Source of the DNA: Caryophanales bacterium UBA2298
GTDB lineage: Bacteria > Bacillota_I > Bacilli_A > Izemoplasmatales > Hujiaoplasmataceae
Length of the DNA stretch: 64,000 nucleotides
Assembly (NCBI GenBank): GCA_002345425.1
Contig: DDWA01000011.1
Coordinates: forward strand, 1 to 64,000
Direction: 5' to 3'
The position numbers and the translations under genes were made by a program. This document shows, piece by piece, positions 27,050 through 35,596 of this stretch. Under the pieces are notes generated by a model. That model was given only the letters and a program-made list of their open reading frames with translations, ran no database searches and was not told where the DNA came from. Each line of letters starts with the position of its first letter. Positions within the stretch are counted from its first letter, which is position 1.

Positions 27050-27985
27050 ATGATTTATATCACAGGCGCTACTGGCCATATCGGCAATAACTTAGTTAAA
27101 GAATTATCAAGAGGAAAACTTGATTTTATCATCTTGGCAAGAAAAACCAACGTCTCAATTGAAGATTTCACTGATAAAATAATCATCGGTGATATTTTTT
27201 TAGGCGATTTTTTAAGTCAACATCTTAAATCTGGGGATACCCTGATTCATTTAGCAGCTTATATAAATTTAAAAAATGATAAATCAACCCTTACTGACAA
27301 AATCAATTTTCAAGGCGTAAAAACAATCGCTGATTTCTGCGCACTAAACAACATCTTTTTAATCTACACTTCTTCAGTCGATTGCATTACCAGTAATGAT
27401 TACCTAATCAAAGAACCTGACATTATTAGTACAGATCATCTAGACGGTTATTATCAATTATCAAAAGCCTTAGCCACAAATTACCTTCTTAATTTGCAAA
27501 AAGAAAATAAGATTAAAGCTTTAATTCTTTATCCAACAGCGGTTTTAGGAATCAACGATTTTAAGCCATCCGCTATTGGTAAAGAAATTAAAAGGACTTT
27601 TAAAAGACCAATCTGCGTTTATTTCCATGGCGGTTATAACTTTGTCGATGTTAAAGACGTCACTAAAGCTATCATCAATGGCTATCAAAATAACATCACC
27701 TCTTCTTTTATTATCAGCGGTGAATATATCAGCTTATATAAAATGTATAAAATGATTTATAAACAAATCGATAAAAAAGTATTGATGATTAAAATACCTG
27801 TATATCTAATCAAATTTGCCAGCCTAATTTTACCGAAATATAAAGTGATGATTAAAGCACTTTTAACTGAGCATAATTTCACAAATCAAAAAATGATTGA
27901 TCAGTTAAAAGTCAAACCCACACCGATAAACTTAACTTTAGAAAATACCATTACTTGGTTCAAGGAGAACAAAGAAAATGCATGA
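27050..27985 (+). CDS. NAD-dependent epimerase/dehydratase (extended SDR)
   Basis: A 311-residue extended short-chain dehydrogenase. The Rossmann cofactor motif TGATGHIGNNL (residues 4-14) begins the protein, the Ser of the catalytic triad is in IYTSSVDC near 107, and the catalytic Tyr-x-x-x-Lys is in YYQLSKALATNYL near 139. HxG-type features HLAAYI near 71 support NAD(P) binding. The substrate (nucleotide sugar, dihydroflavonol-like or other) cannot be determined. The downstream small gene starts 8 bp before its stop, so they form a two-gene operon. Confidence 0.85.
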   Translation: MIYITGATGHIGNNLVKELSRGKLDFIILARKTNVSIEDFTDKIIIGDIFLGDFLSQHLKSGDTLIHLAAYINLKNDKSTLTDKINFQGVKTIADFCALNNIFLIYTSSVDCITSNDYLIKEPDIISTDHLDGYYQLSKALATNYLLNLQKENKIKALILYPTAVLGINDFKPSAIGKEIKRTFKRPICVYFHGGYNFVDVKDVTKAIINGYQNNITSSFIISGEYISLYKMYKMIYKQIDKKVLMIKIPVYLIKFASLILPKYKVMIKALLTEHNFTNQKMIDQLKVKPTPINLTLENTITWFKENKENA

Positions 27986-28370
27986 TTCCGTAAAAAAATA
28001 TTACCTCGAAAAAAACTATAATTGCGCTGAAACAATTTTACGAATGAGCAATGAAGAATTTCATCTTGATTTAGATGAATCTGTTTTAAAAATAATGGCA
28101 GGATTTGGTGGCGGAATGTACCAAGAAAGCACCTGTGGCGTCGTTACTGGCGGAATAGCTGCTTTATCATTGATTTTCCTTGACAAAAGCGATTTAGAAA
28201 CTGTAGTTTTAAATTATCAAAATCAAGTAAAACAAATATTTACTTCAACTGAATGCATAAGCATTAAACCGCTGCATCGTGAAGATTTAAATCGCTGCTC
28301 AAACGTCATTGACAAAGCTTATCAAATATTAAGAAAAACTATTATAGAAGCAAAAGAAAAGACTGATTAA
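27978..28370 (+). CDS. C_GCAxxG_C_C family protein
   Basis: A 130-residue redox-type protein of the C_GCAxxG_C_C family, probably binding a metal or cluster. The diagnostic elements are visible: NCAET near residue 15, the Gly-rich GGFGGGMYQESTCGVVTGGIAAL at about 42-64 (in two halves), and two late Cys at STEC near 92 and NRCSN near 108. Family members often sit beside redox enzymes or metal-associated proteins; the reaction is not known. It overlaps the SDR gene by 8 bp and has an AAGGAG site. Confidence 0.82.
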   Translation: MHDSVKKYYLEKNYNCAETILRMSNEEFHLDLDESVLKIMAGFGGGMYQESTCGVVTGGIAALSLIFLDKSDLETVVLNYQNQVKQIFTSTECISIKPLHREDLNRCSNVIDKAYQILRKTIIEAKEKTD

Positions 28371-28383
28371 ATTCAGTCTTTTC
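28356..28383 (+). terminator. Terminator after the C_GCAxxG_C_C gene
   Basis: An 11-bp perfect stem (28356-28366 with 28373-28383) and a 6-base loop overlapping the stop codon. The following T-run is weak. Confidence 0.6.
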
Positions 28384-28410
28384 TAACTTTATAAAAGTAA
28401 TTTATTATAA

Positions 28411-28497
28411 TGGTACCGGTAGTCGGACTCGAACCGACACGCTTTTAAGGGCAATGGATTTTGAGTCCATCGTGTCTACCAATTTCACCATACCGGC
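28411..28497 (-). tRNA. tRNA-Leu (anticodon CAA)
   Basis: On the minus strand 87 bases fold as a class II tRNA: acceptor stem of 7 pairs, D-arm with GGTAGACA, anticodon stem ATGGA/TCCAT around the loop CTCAAAA (anticodon CAA, reading UUG), a long variable arm as expected for Leu, the T-arm with GGTTCGAGTCC, and an encoded CCA end. Pair 1-72 reads as G-U, slightly unusual. It lies downstream of the amidohydrolase gene with about 50 bases between. Confidence 0.95.
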
Positions 28498-28549
28498 GTA
28501 GCAATATTTATTATACATTTATTTTGCAAAAAAGAAAAGAAAAAATTTT

Positions 28550-29932
28550 TCAGTTTTTTCTCTCATATATCAGTTTATTATTTTTATAGACCTTCAAAAC
28601 TATTATATCCTTAATCGCTTGGTATTTTACTCTAAAAATATCTTGATTGATTTCAATATAGTCCTGATGGGCTTGGCTATAAACATATGGCAAGTTATTC
28701 TTTGTATAAGCTTTAATCGCTTCTTCAATAGAAAAACTTTCACTTGGTAAAAACGGTTCGTATTCCGGAAAATCAATTGACTTTCTGGCAATAGCTGTGT
28801 AGATATTATGCATTGGATTTACGGTTTCAACCGGACTGTCAGTTGAGAAACCCAATTTTAATTTATCATACATTGTTTTGAACAAATATGATTCTTCACT
28901 TCTTTTTCCTAGTCGCTCTTTGACGACCTTAATATCAGTGTTGATAAAGATCGGTTGAACAATTGCGCCAATGCCTGACTTTGCCATTAAATCTATTTGC
29001 TTTTTATTTGTTACTTGTGCGTGGATAATCGCGTTATGTTCAGCTTTTCTTGGAAATTTATCCTGAGCTTTCTTGATAACTTTAATTGCTTGATCAACTG
29101 CTCTATCGCCAATTGCATGGATTACTGTGTCCATATCATTTTGACTAGCTAGTTCAACTAATTCACTTAGTTCATTATCTGTATAAGTTAAGATTCCGAT
29201 GTTCAATGTGTCATCTTCATACGGTTTATTTAAAGCTGCGGTTCTTCCGCCAAGACTACCGTCACCCAATATTTTCAATGGACCCATTTTAAAATTTTTA
29301 TAAACTCTTCTTACGTAACCTTTTTTGATAAAATCCCTTAATTCTTCCATCGGCAAATTAACTTGTTCGGTAATTTCCACATCCAACAATCCAGCTACAT
29401 CAACTTCATTGATGGCTTCTATCACCATTTCATACGGAACACCAAAACTCGAAAAATCATCGCTCGCGACTTTTGTAATACCATTTTCGATTAAGATTTT
29501 ATTGGCTTTAATTAAATATCTTTTCAAATCTTCTTTATTAGGTTTTGGCATTGCTTGATAGATCAAACCAAGACTCTTCTCTTGAAACAAACCAGTATCT
29601 ATATCAAAACTACCACCACTCACTTGTTTGGTGAAATCATCGATTCCTAATAAGTCTAACATTCTTTGATTAACCACAGCGACATGTCCACAAATTCGAA
29701 ATAAAACCAATGGCTTTTCGATATTAGAAAAGTCATTTTTATTTGGCATTCTTTTATCAATTAAATTCTCTTGATTAAAACCTCTTGCAATAATTATATC
29801 TCGGTCGCTGTCAAGCAATAAGGCTTTTATTTCTTCAATTGATTTAACTTTACCCAAATTGATTATTTCATCATAATACCCAACCCCAAGCATATGAAGA
29901 TGGGAATCAATAAAAGCAGGAATTTTCATCAC
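28550..29932 (-). CDS. Amidohydrolase family protein (YtcJ-like)
   Basis: A 460-residue metal-dependent hydrolase with the amidohydrolase TIM barrel. The metal-binding HxH is in DSHLHMLG (residues 9-16). Further ligand regions are HAIGDRAVDQA near 272, IIHAQVTNKKQID near 298 and the late FSTDSPVETVNPM near 368, which carries the metal Asp. This arrangement matches the YtcJ-like subgroup (N-substituted formamide deformylase relatives). The substrate is unknown; no partner gene is coupled. The member is somewhat shorter than usual (about 530), with a short N-terminal sheet domain. Confidence 0.82.
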   Translation of the reverse strand: MMKIPAFIDSHLHMLGVGYYDEIINLGKVKSIEEIKALLLDSDRDIIIARGFNQENLIDKRMPNKNDFSNIEKPLVLFRICGHVAVVNQRMLDLLGIDDFTKQVSGGSFDIDTGLFQEKSLGLIYQAMPKPNKEDLKRYLIKANKILIENGITKVASDDFSSFGVPYEMVIEAINEVDVAGLLDVEITEQVNLPMEELRDFIKKGYVRRVYKNFKMGPLKILGDGSLGGRTAALNKPYEDDTLNIGILTYTDNELSELVELASQNDMDTVIHAIGDRAVDQAIKVIKKAQDKFPRKAEHNAIIHAQVTNKKQIDLMAKSGIGAIVQPIFINTDIKVVKERLGKRSEESYLFKTMYDKLKLGFSTDSPVETVNPMHNIYTAIARKSIDFPEYEPFLPSESFSIEEAIKAYTKNNLPYVYSQAHQDYIEINQDIFRVKYQAIKDIIVLKVYKNNKLIYERKN

Positions 29933-29970
29933 TTATCACCTCAAAAATAATTATATCATTAAAAAAAGAA

Positions 29971-29993
29971 AAACCTACAAAATTTGTAGGTTT
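29971..29993 (-). terminator. Terminator of the ABC exporter operon
   Basis: An 11-bp perfect inverted repeat (29971-29981 with 29983-29993) overlaps the exporter stop codon. Read on the minus strand it is followed by TTTTCTTTTTTT. Confidence 0.85.
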
Positions 29994-31854
29994 ATCTAAT
30001 TGAAAGTTCCAACATCTCTTCAGAATATTGGTTAGTATAAAGTTTGTAATAAGCGCCTTCTTTTTTAATCAATTCTCTGTGTGTACCAGATTCAATAATT
30101 TCTCCACCTTCAAGGACTAAGATTACATCGCTGTGAACTATCGTCGATAATCGGTGAGCGACGATAAAGGAAGTTCTTCCTTTTAACAACTTGTTAATCG
30201 CATTTTGAATAAGCTGTTCGGTCTCGGTATCGACACTGGAAGTCGCTTCATCTAAAATTAATATTTTTGGGTCAGCTAAAATCGCTCTAGCAAAAGAAAC
30301 CAATTGTTTTTGACCAACTGAAAGTCTTGATCCACCCTCTCCGCACTCTGTATTATAGCCTTCTTCAAATTTAACGATAAAACTATGAGCTTCTACTGCT
30401 TTAGCCGCAGCGATAACTTCTTCATCTGTAGCGGTCAATTTACCGTACCTAATATTTTCCATAACGCTACCGCTAAATAAATGCGGTGTTTGTAATACGT
30501 AACCTAAGTTTGAATGCAACCATCCAAGCGATCTTTCGCGGTAATCGACGCCATCGATTAAAATCTCACCCTTTGTCGGTTCATAAAACCGAGAAATTAG
30601 ATTGATAATTGTGGTTTTTCCCGCTCCAGTATGTCCTACTAAAGCTATTGATTGACCGGCTTTAACCTTTAAATTAAAATCAGTTAAAACTTGTTCGCCA
30701 ACGTTATACTTAAAATCAACATTCTTGAATTCGACTTCACCAATCAATGGTTCAAAGTTTTCTAAATTATAATCAAAAATCGTACCATACTTTTTAATAA
30801 CATCTTCTCGATCGACGATATCAGCTTGAGTTTCAATTAAAGAAACAATTCTTTCCGCTGAAGCTTGTGCTTGTTGGAAACGAGCGTAAAAGTTCGCAAT
30901 ATTATTAACCGGATCAAAAAACTGCCAGACATAGTTAGTAAACAAATAAAGCGTCCCCACACTAATAGCCATATTTAAAACCATATTTCCACCAACATTA
31001 TAAACAAGCGCCATACCGATAAAGATGATAAACAACATTATCGGGAAATAAATCCCTTGTAACATATGAGCTCTAATTGATTGACGTTTCATATCAAATG
31101 TCAAGTGATCAAATTCATGAAAATTCTGTTCTTCTAAAACTAAAGTCTTTGAAGTAATAGCGCCAGTAATGTCTTCATTATAAGCGCCGGTAATCTTTGA
31201 GTTTACTTTTCTGATCGAACGGTAAGCTTTTAAGATATACTTTCTAAAGAACACGGAAACAGCGGTCAATACCGGTACTACAGCTAAAATAACCAAAGCC
31301 AACTCCCAGTTGATGATAAACATGAAGATGGTCAAGAAAACCATTAAAAAGATTCCCCATGCCAGATCAATCAAGCCCCAAGATAAAATTTCACTCAAGT
31401 TTCTTGAATCCGAGGTCATTCTCGCCATTATCCAACCAACTCTCGTTCTATCATAGTAAGAGAAAGGCAGTTCTTGTAAATGATTAAAAGCTTTTTCCCT
31501 AATACTGAAAGCAAGTTCAGTTTGCACTTTACCCGCAAAGATAATAAACAAATAAACCATTGTCGCTTGTACGAACATAAAGATCACAAAATAAGTTATC
31601 AAAAGTGGCAATTTCGTAAAATCCACCACACCGCTTTGGCGATTCGGTTGAATGATATCATCAATCGCAAAAGCAGAAATATAAGGATATAAAATATCTG
31701 TCAAAGCTAAAACGATAATCGCAAACATACCTAAAATTATATACTTCTTCAGCGGTTTCATAAAAGCAAATATTTTCTTCCATACTAACCAATCAAATTT
31801 CTGGGATGTGAACTCTTCTTCATCGTGCAAATAATCACTCATTGTCCTCACCAT
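29992..31854 (-). CDS. ABC exporter half-transporter with consensus catalytic Glu
   Basis: A 620-residue half-transporter: six membrane segments in about residues 35-330 and a nucleotide-binding domain from about 370. Walker A is GHTGAGKTT near 402, the signature is the variant LSVGQ near 506, and Walker B is ILILDEATSS with the catalytic Glu near 532. It overlaps the partner gene by 20 bp. Together the two form an asymmetric type IV exporter like BmrCD or TM287/288: this subunit gives the variant signature, the partner gives the degenerate Walker B. The substrate (lipid, drug or peptide) cannot be told. Confidence 0.9.
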   Translation of the reverse strand: MVRTMSDYLHDEEEFTSQKFDWLVWKKIFAFMKPLKKYIILGMFAIIVLALTDILYPYISAFAIDDIIQPNRQSGVVDFTKLPLLITYFVIFMFVQATMVYLFIIFAGKVQTELAFSIREKAFNHLQELPFSYYDRTRVGWIMARMTSDSRNLSEILSWGLIDLAWGIFLMVFLTIFMFIINWELALVILAVVPVLTAVSVFFRKYILKAYRSIRKVNSKITGAYNEDITGAITSKTLVLEEQNFHEFDHLTFDMKRQSIRAHMLQGIYFPIMLFIIFIGMALVYNVGGNMVLNMAISVGTLYLFTNYVWQFFDPVNNIANFYARFQQAQASAERIVSLIETQADIVDREDVIKKYGTIFDYNLENFEPLIGEVEFKNVDFKYNVGEQVLTDFNLKVKAGQSIALVGHTGAGKTTIINLISRFYEPTKGEILIDGVDYRERSLGWLHSNLGYVLQTPHLFSGSVMENIRYGKLTATDEEVIAAAKAVEAHSFIVKFEEGYNTECGEGGSRLSVGQKQLVSFARAILADPKILILDEATSSVDTETEQLIQNAINKLLKGRTSFIVAHRLSTIVHSDVILVLEGGEIIESGTHRELIKKEGAYYKLYTNQYSEEMLELSIR

Positions 31855-33688
31855 CCTCTTCTAATTGGAAATTGATCTGAGATTGGATCTCCCAGATATT
31901 TTTATATAAACCATTACGTTTAATTAATTCTTCATGCTTACCACTTTCTTTAATTCTTCCATCCTCAATTACTAAAATCTTATCAGCTTCAGAAGCTGTA
32001 GTGATTCTATGAGTAATGATAAAGACAGTGGAACTCTTCCATTCTTGATTTAAAGCTCTTCTGATTTGAATATCAGTATCAGTATCAACCGCCGATAAAC
32101 TATCATCGAAAACTAAAATCGGTTTTGGTCTTAAAAGCATTCTCGCGATAGCTACTCTTTGTTTCTGACCACCAGATAAAGTAACTCCACGTTCACCAAC
32201 TAAAGTATCATAACCTTTTTCAAAATTCATGATATCATTATGAACTTGAGCAATCTTCGCAACATTGGAAACTCTCACATTATCAGAACTAGCATCAGAG
32301 ATCTTAATATTGTCTTCAACTGATTTCGAGAATAAGAATGGCTCTTGTAAAATCACACCTACATTCTTTCTTAAATGATGTTTTTCAATATCTTTAATCT
32401 CAATACCATCAATTAAAATCTGACCTTTTTGGTAATCTAACAACCTAATCAACAAATTCATTAAAGTACTCTTACCAGAACCGGTTTTACCGATAATTGC
32501 AATTGTTTCGCCTTGTTTAACTTCAAAGCTGACGTCAATAATTTGATCTTCTTTTGAATCGGAGAACTTAAATGAAACATTCTTAAATTCCACATTACCC
32601 TTAATTTCCGATTGCAATTTATTCTCTTCATCAACATACTCACCAGGATTAGCGATGATATGATCAAGTCTTGAGATTGAAACAATCGTCTTCGAGAAAT
32701 CACCAACTAATCTTCCAAGTTGTCGCATCGGCCAAATAATATTTCCGGCATAAGCAAGAAACGCTGTATAAACTCCAATCGTGATAACCCCTCTTGAAGC
32801 ATAGATTATCCCAATCAAAGCAATAATAAAAAATTGTGCGAAAGATATAAAATCAGTCGAACTCCAGAAAATCGCCATCTTCTTAACTAAATTAAAATCA
32901 GAATCAGTAAAATTACGATTTAAATTCTTAAATTTTTTAACCTCATACGCTTCGTTCGCAAAAGCTTTTACTACTCTTGCACCACTAACATTTTCTTGAA
33001 CATGAGTCGTCATAATTGCTTCATTCTTTTCAATCTTGTTAAACATCTTTTCAACCTTATTGAAATAGAATGCCGCACTTGTTAAGAGCACCGGTGCAAT
33101 CACCAATGAAACCCACATAATAGTCATGTTAAGTTTTGACATATGATAAATAGAAAGACCAACTAAAAGAATCAATCTCGCTACTTCAATACTTTGTTCG
33201 GAGATAAAACGCTTATACATCTCTACATCAGTCGTACAACGTTGAATGATATCCCCAGTTTCAGAATGTGAATGAAAATAATAATCCGCATCCCTTAATT
33301 TCTTATATAAATTATTTCTTAAATCATATGCGGTTCTTTCCGCAAAAACCCCTGATATAGCTCTTTGAGCAAAGATAAGCAAAGCTCTGATCAATGCTAA
33401 TACAATAATTAAAGCTGAAGCTAATAATAATTGTTTTGGGAAAGTGTCAGCCAACAATAGATTCGCAAAGAAACTTGGTAACTTCGAACCTTCATCACTG
33501 AATCCTAAAATTACATCAATTATATGTTGCCCAAAAAGCGGGGTCAATGTTCTTAAATATGATACTATAAACAAAGATACCAAAGCCGGAACTAATAACC
33601 ATGAGTTAGGACCCATCCATTTAAACATCAATCCAAGATGTTTTAATATATTCCGCTTCGGTTTATTTATTTCTTTTATGTCTTCCAA
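31835..33688 (-). CDS. ABC exporter half-transporter with degenerate catalytic site
   Basis: A 617-residue half-transporter upstream of and overlapping its partner by 20 bp. Six membrane segments lie in about residues 30-320; the nucleotide-binding domain starts near 360. Walker A is GKTGSGKST near 395, the signature is the consensus LSGGQ near 500, but Walker B reads ILVFDDSLSAVD, with Asp in the place of the catalytic Glu. That is the hallmark of the degenerate-site subunit of heterodimeric exporters. The coupling loop and the H-loop (ITHRITT) are normal. Confidence 0.9.
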   Translation of the reverse strand: MEDIKEINKPKRNILKHLGLMFKWMGPNSWLLVPALVSLFIVSYLRTLTPLFGQHIIDVILGFSDEGSKLPSFFANLLLADTFPKQLLLASALIIVLALIRALLIFAQRAISGVFAERTAYDLRNNLYKKLRDADYYFHSHSETGDIIQRCTTDVEMYKRFISEQSIEVARLILLVGLSIYHMSKLNMTIMWVSLVIAPVLLTSAAFYFNKVEKMFNKIEKNEAIMTTHVQENVSGARVVKAFANEAYEVKKFKNLNRNFTDSDFNLVKKMAIFWSSTDFISFAQFFIIALIGIIYASRGVITIGVYTAFLAYAGNIIWPMRQLGRLVGDFSKTIVSISRLDHIIANPGEYVDEENKLQSEIKGNVEFKNVSFKFSDSKEDQIIDVSFEVKQGETIAIIGKTGSGKSTLMNLLIRLLDYQKGQILIDGIEIKDIEKHHLRKNVGVILQEPFLFSKSVEDNIKISDASSDNVRVSNVAKIAQVHNDIMNFEKGYDTLVGERGVTLSGGQKQRVAIARMLLRPKPILVFDDSLSAVDTDTDIQIRRALNQEWKSSTVFIITHRITTASEADKILVIEDGRIKESGKHEELIKRNGLYKNIWEIQSQINFQLEEDGEDNE

Positions 33689-33715
33689 AATGTTCTTCCC
33701 CCTAACATAAGCAAG

Positions 33716-35425
33716 TTACATTTTTCTAATCACTTGCATTCCCAGTAAATTCATGCCTTCGTCAAGTATGTTTCTGATGATTGAAATCAAACAAAGTTTG
33801 GTATTTCTTTCCAAAACATCATCAACCACAATCTTTTCTTTAGCATAAAAACTATTAAAATAACTAGCTAAACTCAGTAAATATTTCGCCAATACTGAAG
33901 GCGAATATTCACTCTTAGCTTTTATTAAAATTTCTTGATATTGAGCAATCGTCTTGATAAGTTCAAAACTATGATCACTCGTAAATAAATGATAATCAAT
34001 ATTTTCACAGTTAAAACTGTTTTCTTCTAGTACCGAAGATATCCTTACAGATGTGTACTGTAAATATGGACCTGTTTGTCCTACAAAATTAACCATGTCT
34101 TCTAAGTTAAATTCCACATCGTTAGTTCGGTAATTCTTCAAATCATTAAAGATAATCGCTGAGACCCCTATCTTTTGCGCAATTACAGCTTTATTTGCTA
34201 AATCAGGATTTTTTTCATTGATATATTCTAAAGAAAGATTTGTCGCTTCCATTAAAACATCTTCTAATTTGACAATCTTACCCTTTCTCGTCGACATCTT
34301 CTTACCGTCTTGTAAAACCAATCCAAAGTTAATATGATGGATATTTTCATAAAAATCATAACCCATCTTTTTAACAACTGATTTAAGTTGTTCAAAATGC
34401 AGTTTTTGTTCGTTACCCACCACATATAAAACCTCATCAAAGTCATAAGTCTTTTTACGGTAGAAAAGCGCAGCTAAATCTCTGGTAATGTAAAGCGTAG
34501 ATCCATCGGTTTTTTGAATCAATGCCGGTGGCATATCTTCACCTAAATCAACAATCATCGCTCCTTCATCTTTTACTAATAAAGACTTTTCCGTTAGTTC
34601 TTCAACTACAGCCTGCATCTTATCGTTATAGAAAGCTTCACCATCATATGAATCAAATCTTACATTCAACATTTCATAAACCTTCATGTATTCAGATAAA
34701 GAAACTTCTCTAAAATGTGACCATAATTTTTGATATTCCGGATTGCCTTGTTCCAGTTCTTTAAAAATCTCTCTAGCCTTGTCTTCAATCTCCGGTTTCT
34801 CTTTAGCAATCTCATGAAACTCAACATAGAGTTTTACCAATTCTTCAATTGGGTTTTTATCAACTTTTGCTTTATCGCCAAAGTTGAGATAGCTATAGAT
34901 AATTTTCCCAAACTGTGTACCAAAGTCACCTAGATGATTAATTCTTACAACATTGTATCCTAATTTTTCTAAGATATTGCCGATAGCGTGACCGATAATC
35001 GTTGAACGTAAATGTCCTACCGAAAATGGTTTTGCTATATTCGGAGATGAGTAGTCGATAACGATAGTTTTATTTTCGCCAATATCTAATTGACCGAAAC
35101 TAGCTGATTGATTTTCTTTGATAACCGCTTTAGAAAAACCTAAACGATCCAAAGTGATATTGATAAATCCACCGACTCTAGTAACTGCTTTAATAAGATT
35201 AAATGCAGATGAATATTCCAAAGCGTTGATAACATCTTCAACCACTTCATTAAGCTGTTTCCTAACAGTTTTTACAATCGAAAAAACCGGTATTGAGATA
35301 TCACCTAAACCACTTGTCTTTGGTTCTTCGACAACCACATTAATCGGTTGATTATACTTAGCAGAAAGACTCTTTTCTAAGTCCTCTCTAATTTGTAATT
35401 TTAATTTATCAATCATAAATATCAT
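33716..35425 (-). CDS. argS: Arginyl-tRNA synthetase
   Basis: Charges tRNA-Arg. The class I signature is present as PNIAKPFSVGHLRST (about 131-145, HIGH-type GHLR), with the KMSKS loop as KKMSTRKGK near 378. The N-terminal Add1 domain (about 1-110) and the C-terminal DALR anticodon domain (about 455-569, starting near FVGQTGPYLQYTSVR) are complete, giving 569 residues, the usual size. Two ATGs three codons apart (35425 and 35416) are possible starts; neither has a clear ribosome site. The 170-bp upstream gap shows no T-box-type motif. Confidence 0.96.
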   Translation of the reverse strand: MIFMIDKLKLQIREDLEKSLSAKYNQPINVVVEEPKTSGLGDISIPVFSIVKTVRKQLNEVVEDVINALEYSSAFNLIKAVTRVGGFINITLDRLGFSKAVIKENQSASFGQLDIGENKTIVIDYSSPNIAKPFSVGHLRSTIIGHAIGNILEKLGYNVVRINHLGDFGTQFGKIIYSYLNFGDKAKVDKNPIEELVKLYVEFHEIAKEKPEIEDKAREIFKELEQGNPEYQKLWSHFREVSLSEYMKVYEMLNVRFDSYDGEAFYNDKMQAVVEELTEKSLLVKDEGAMIVDLGEDMPPALIQKTDGSTLYITRDLAALFYRKKTYDFDEVLYVVGNEQKLHFEQLKSVVKKMGYDFYENIHHINFGLVLQDGKKMSTRKGKIVKLEDVLMEATNLSLEYINEKNPDLANKAVIAQKIGVSAIIFNDLKNYRTNDVEFNLEDMVNFVGQTGPYLQYTSVRISSVLEENSFNCENIDYHLFTSDHSFELIKTIAQYQEILIKAKSEYSPSVLAKYLLSLASYFNSFYAKEKIVVDDVLERNTKLCLISIIRNILDEGMNLLGMQVIRKM

Positions 35426-35596
35426 ATAAGATTTAAAGTGTATTAAGTTAGTACTTAGTTCTTTAAATCTTTACTCCTTTTCTCTAATTTAATATACTAA
35501 TAATATACTGTGAATTTGTTTCATATAAAAGTACTTGACTTTTAATAGTTAGTCATCTCCATATCTATTCAATATTTTAGCACATTAAATGAATTA

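Noticed and set aside
35426..35596. T-box leader upstream of argS
   Set aside because: No T-box core sequence or terminator-antiterminator pair could be found in the 170-bp gap.
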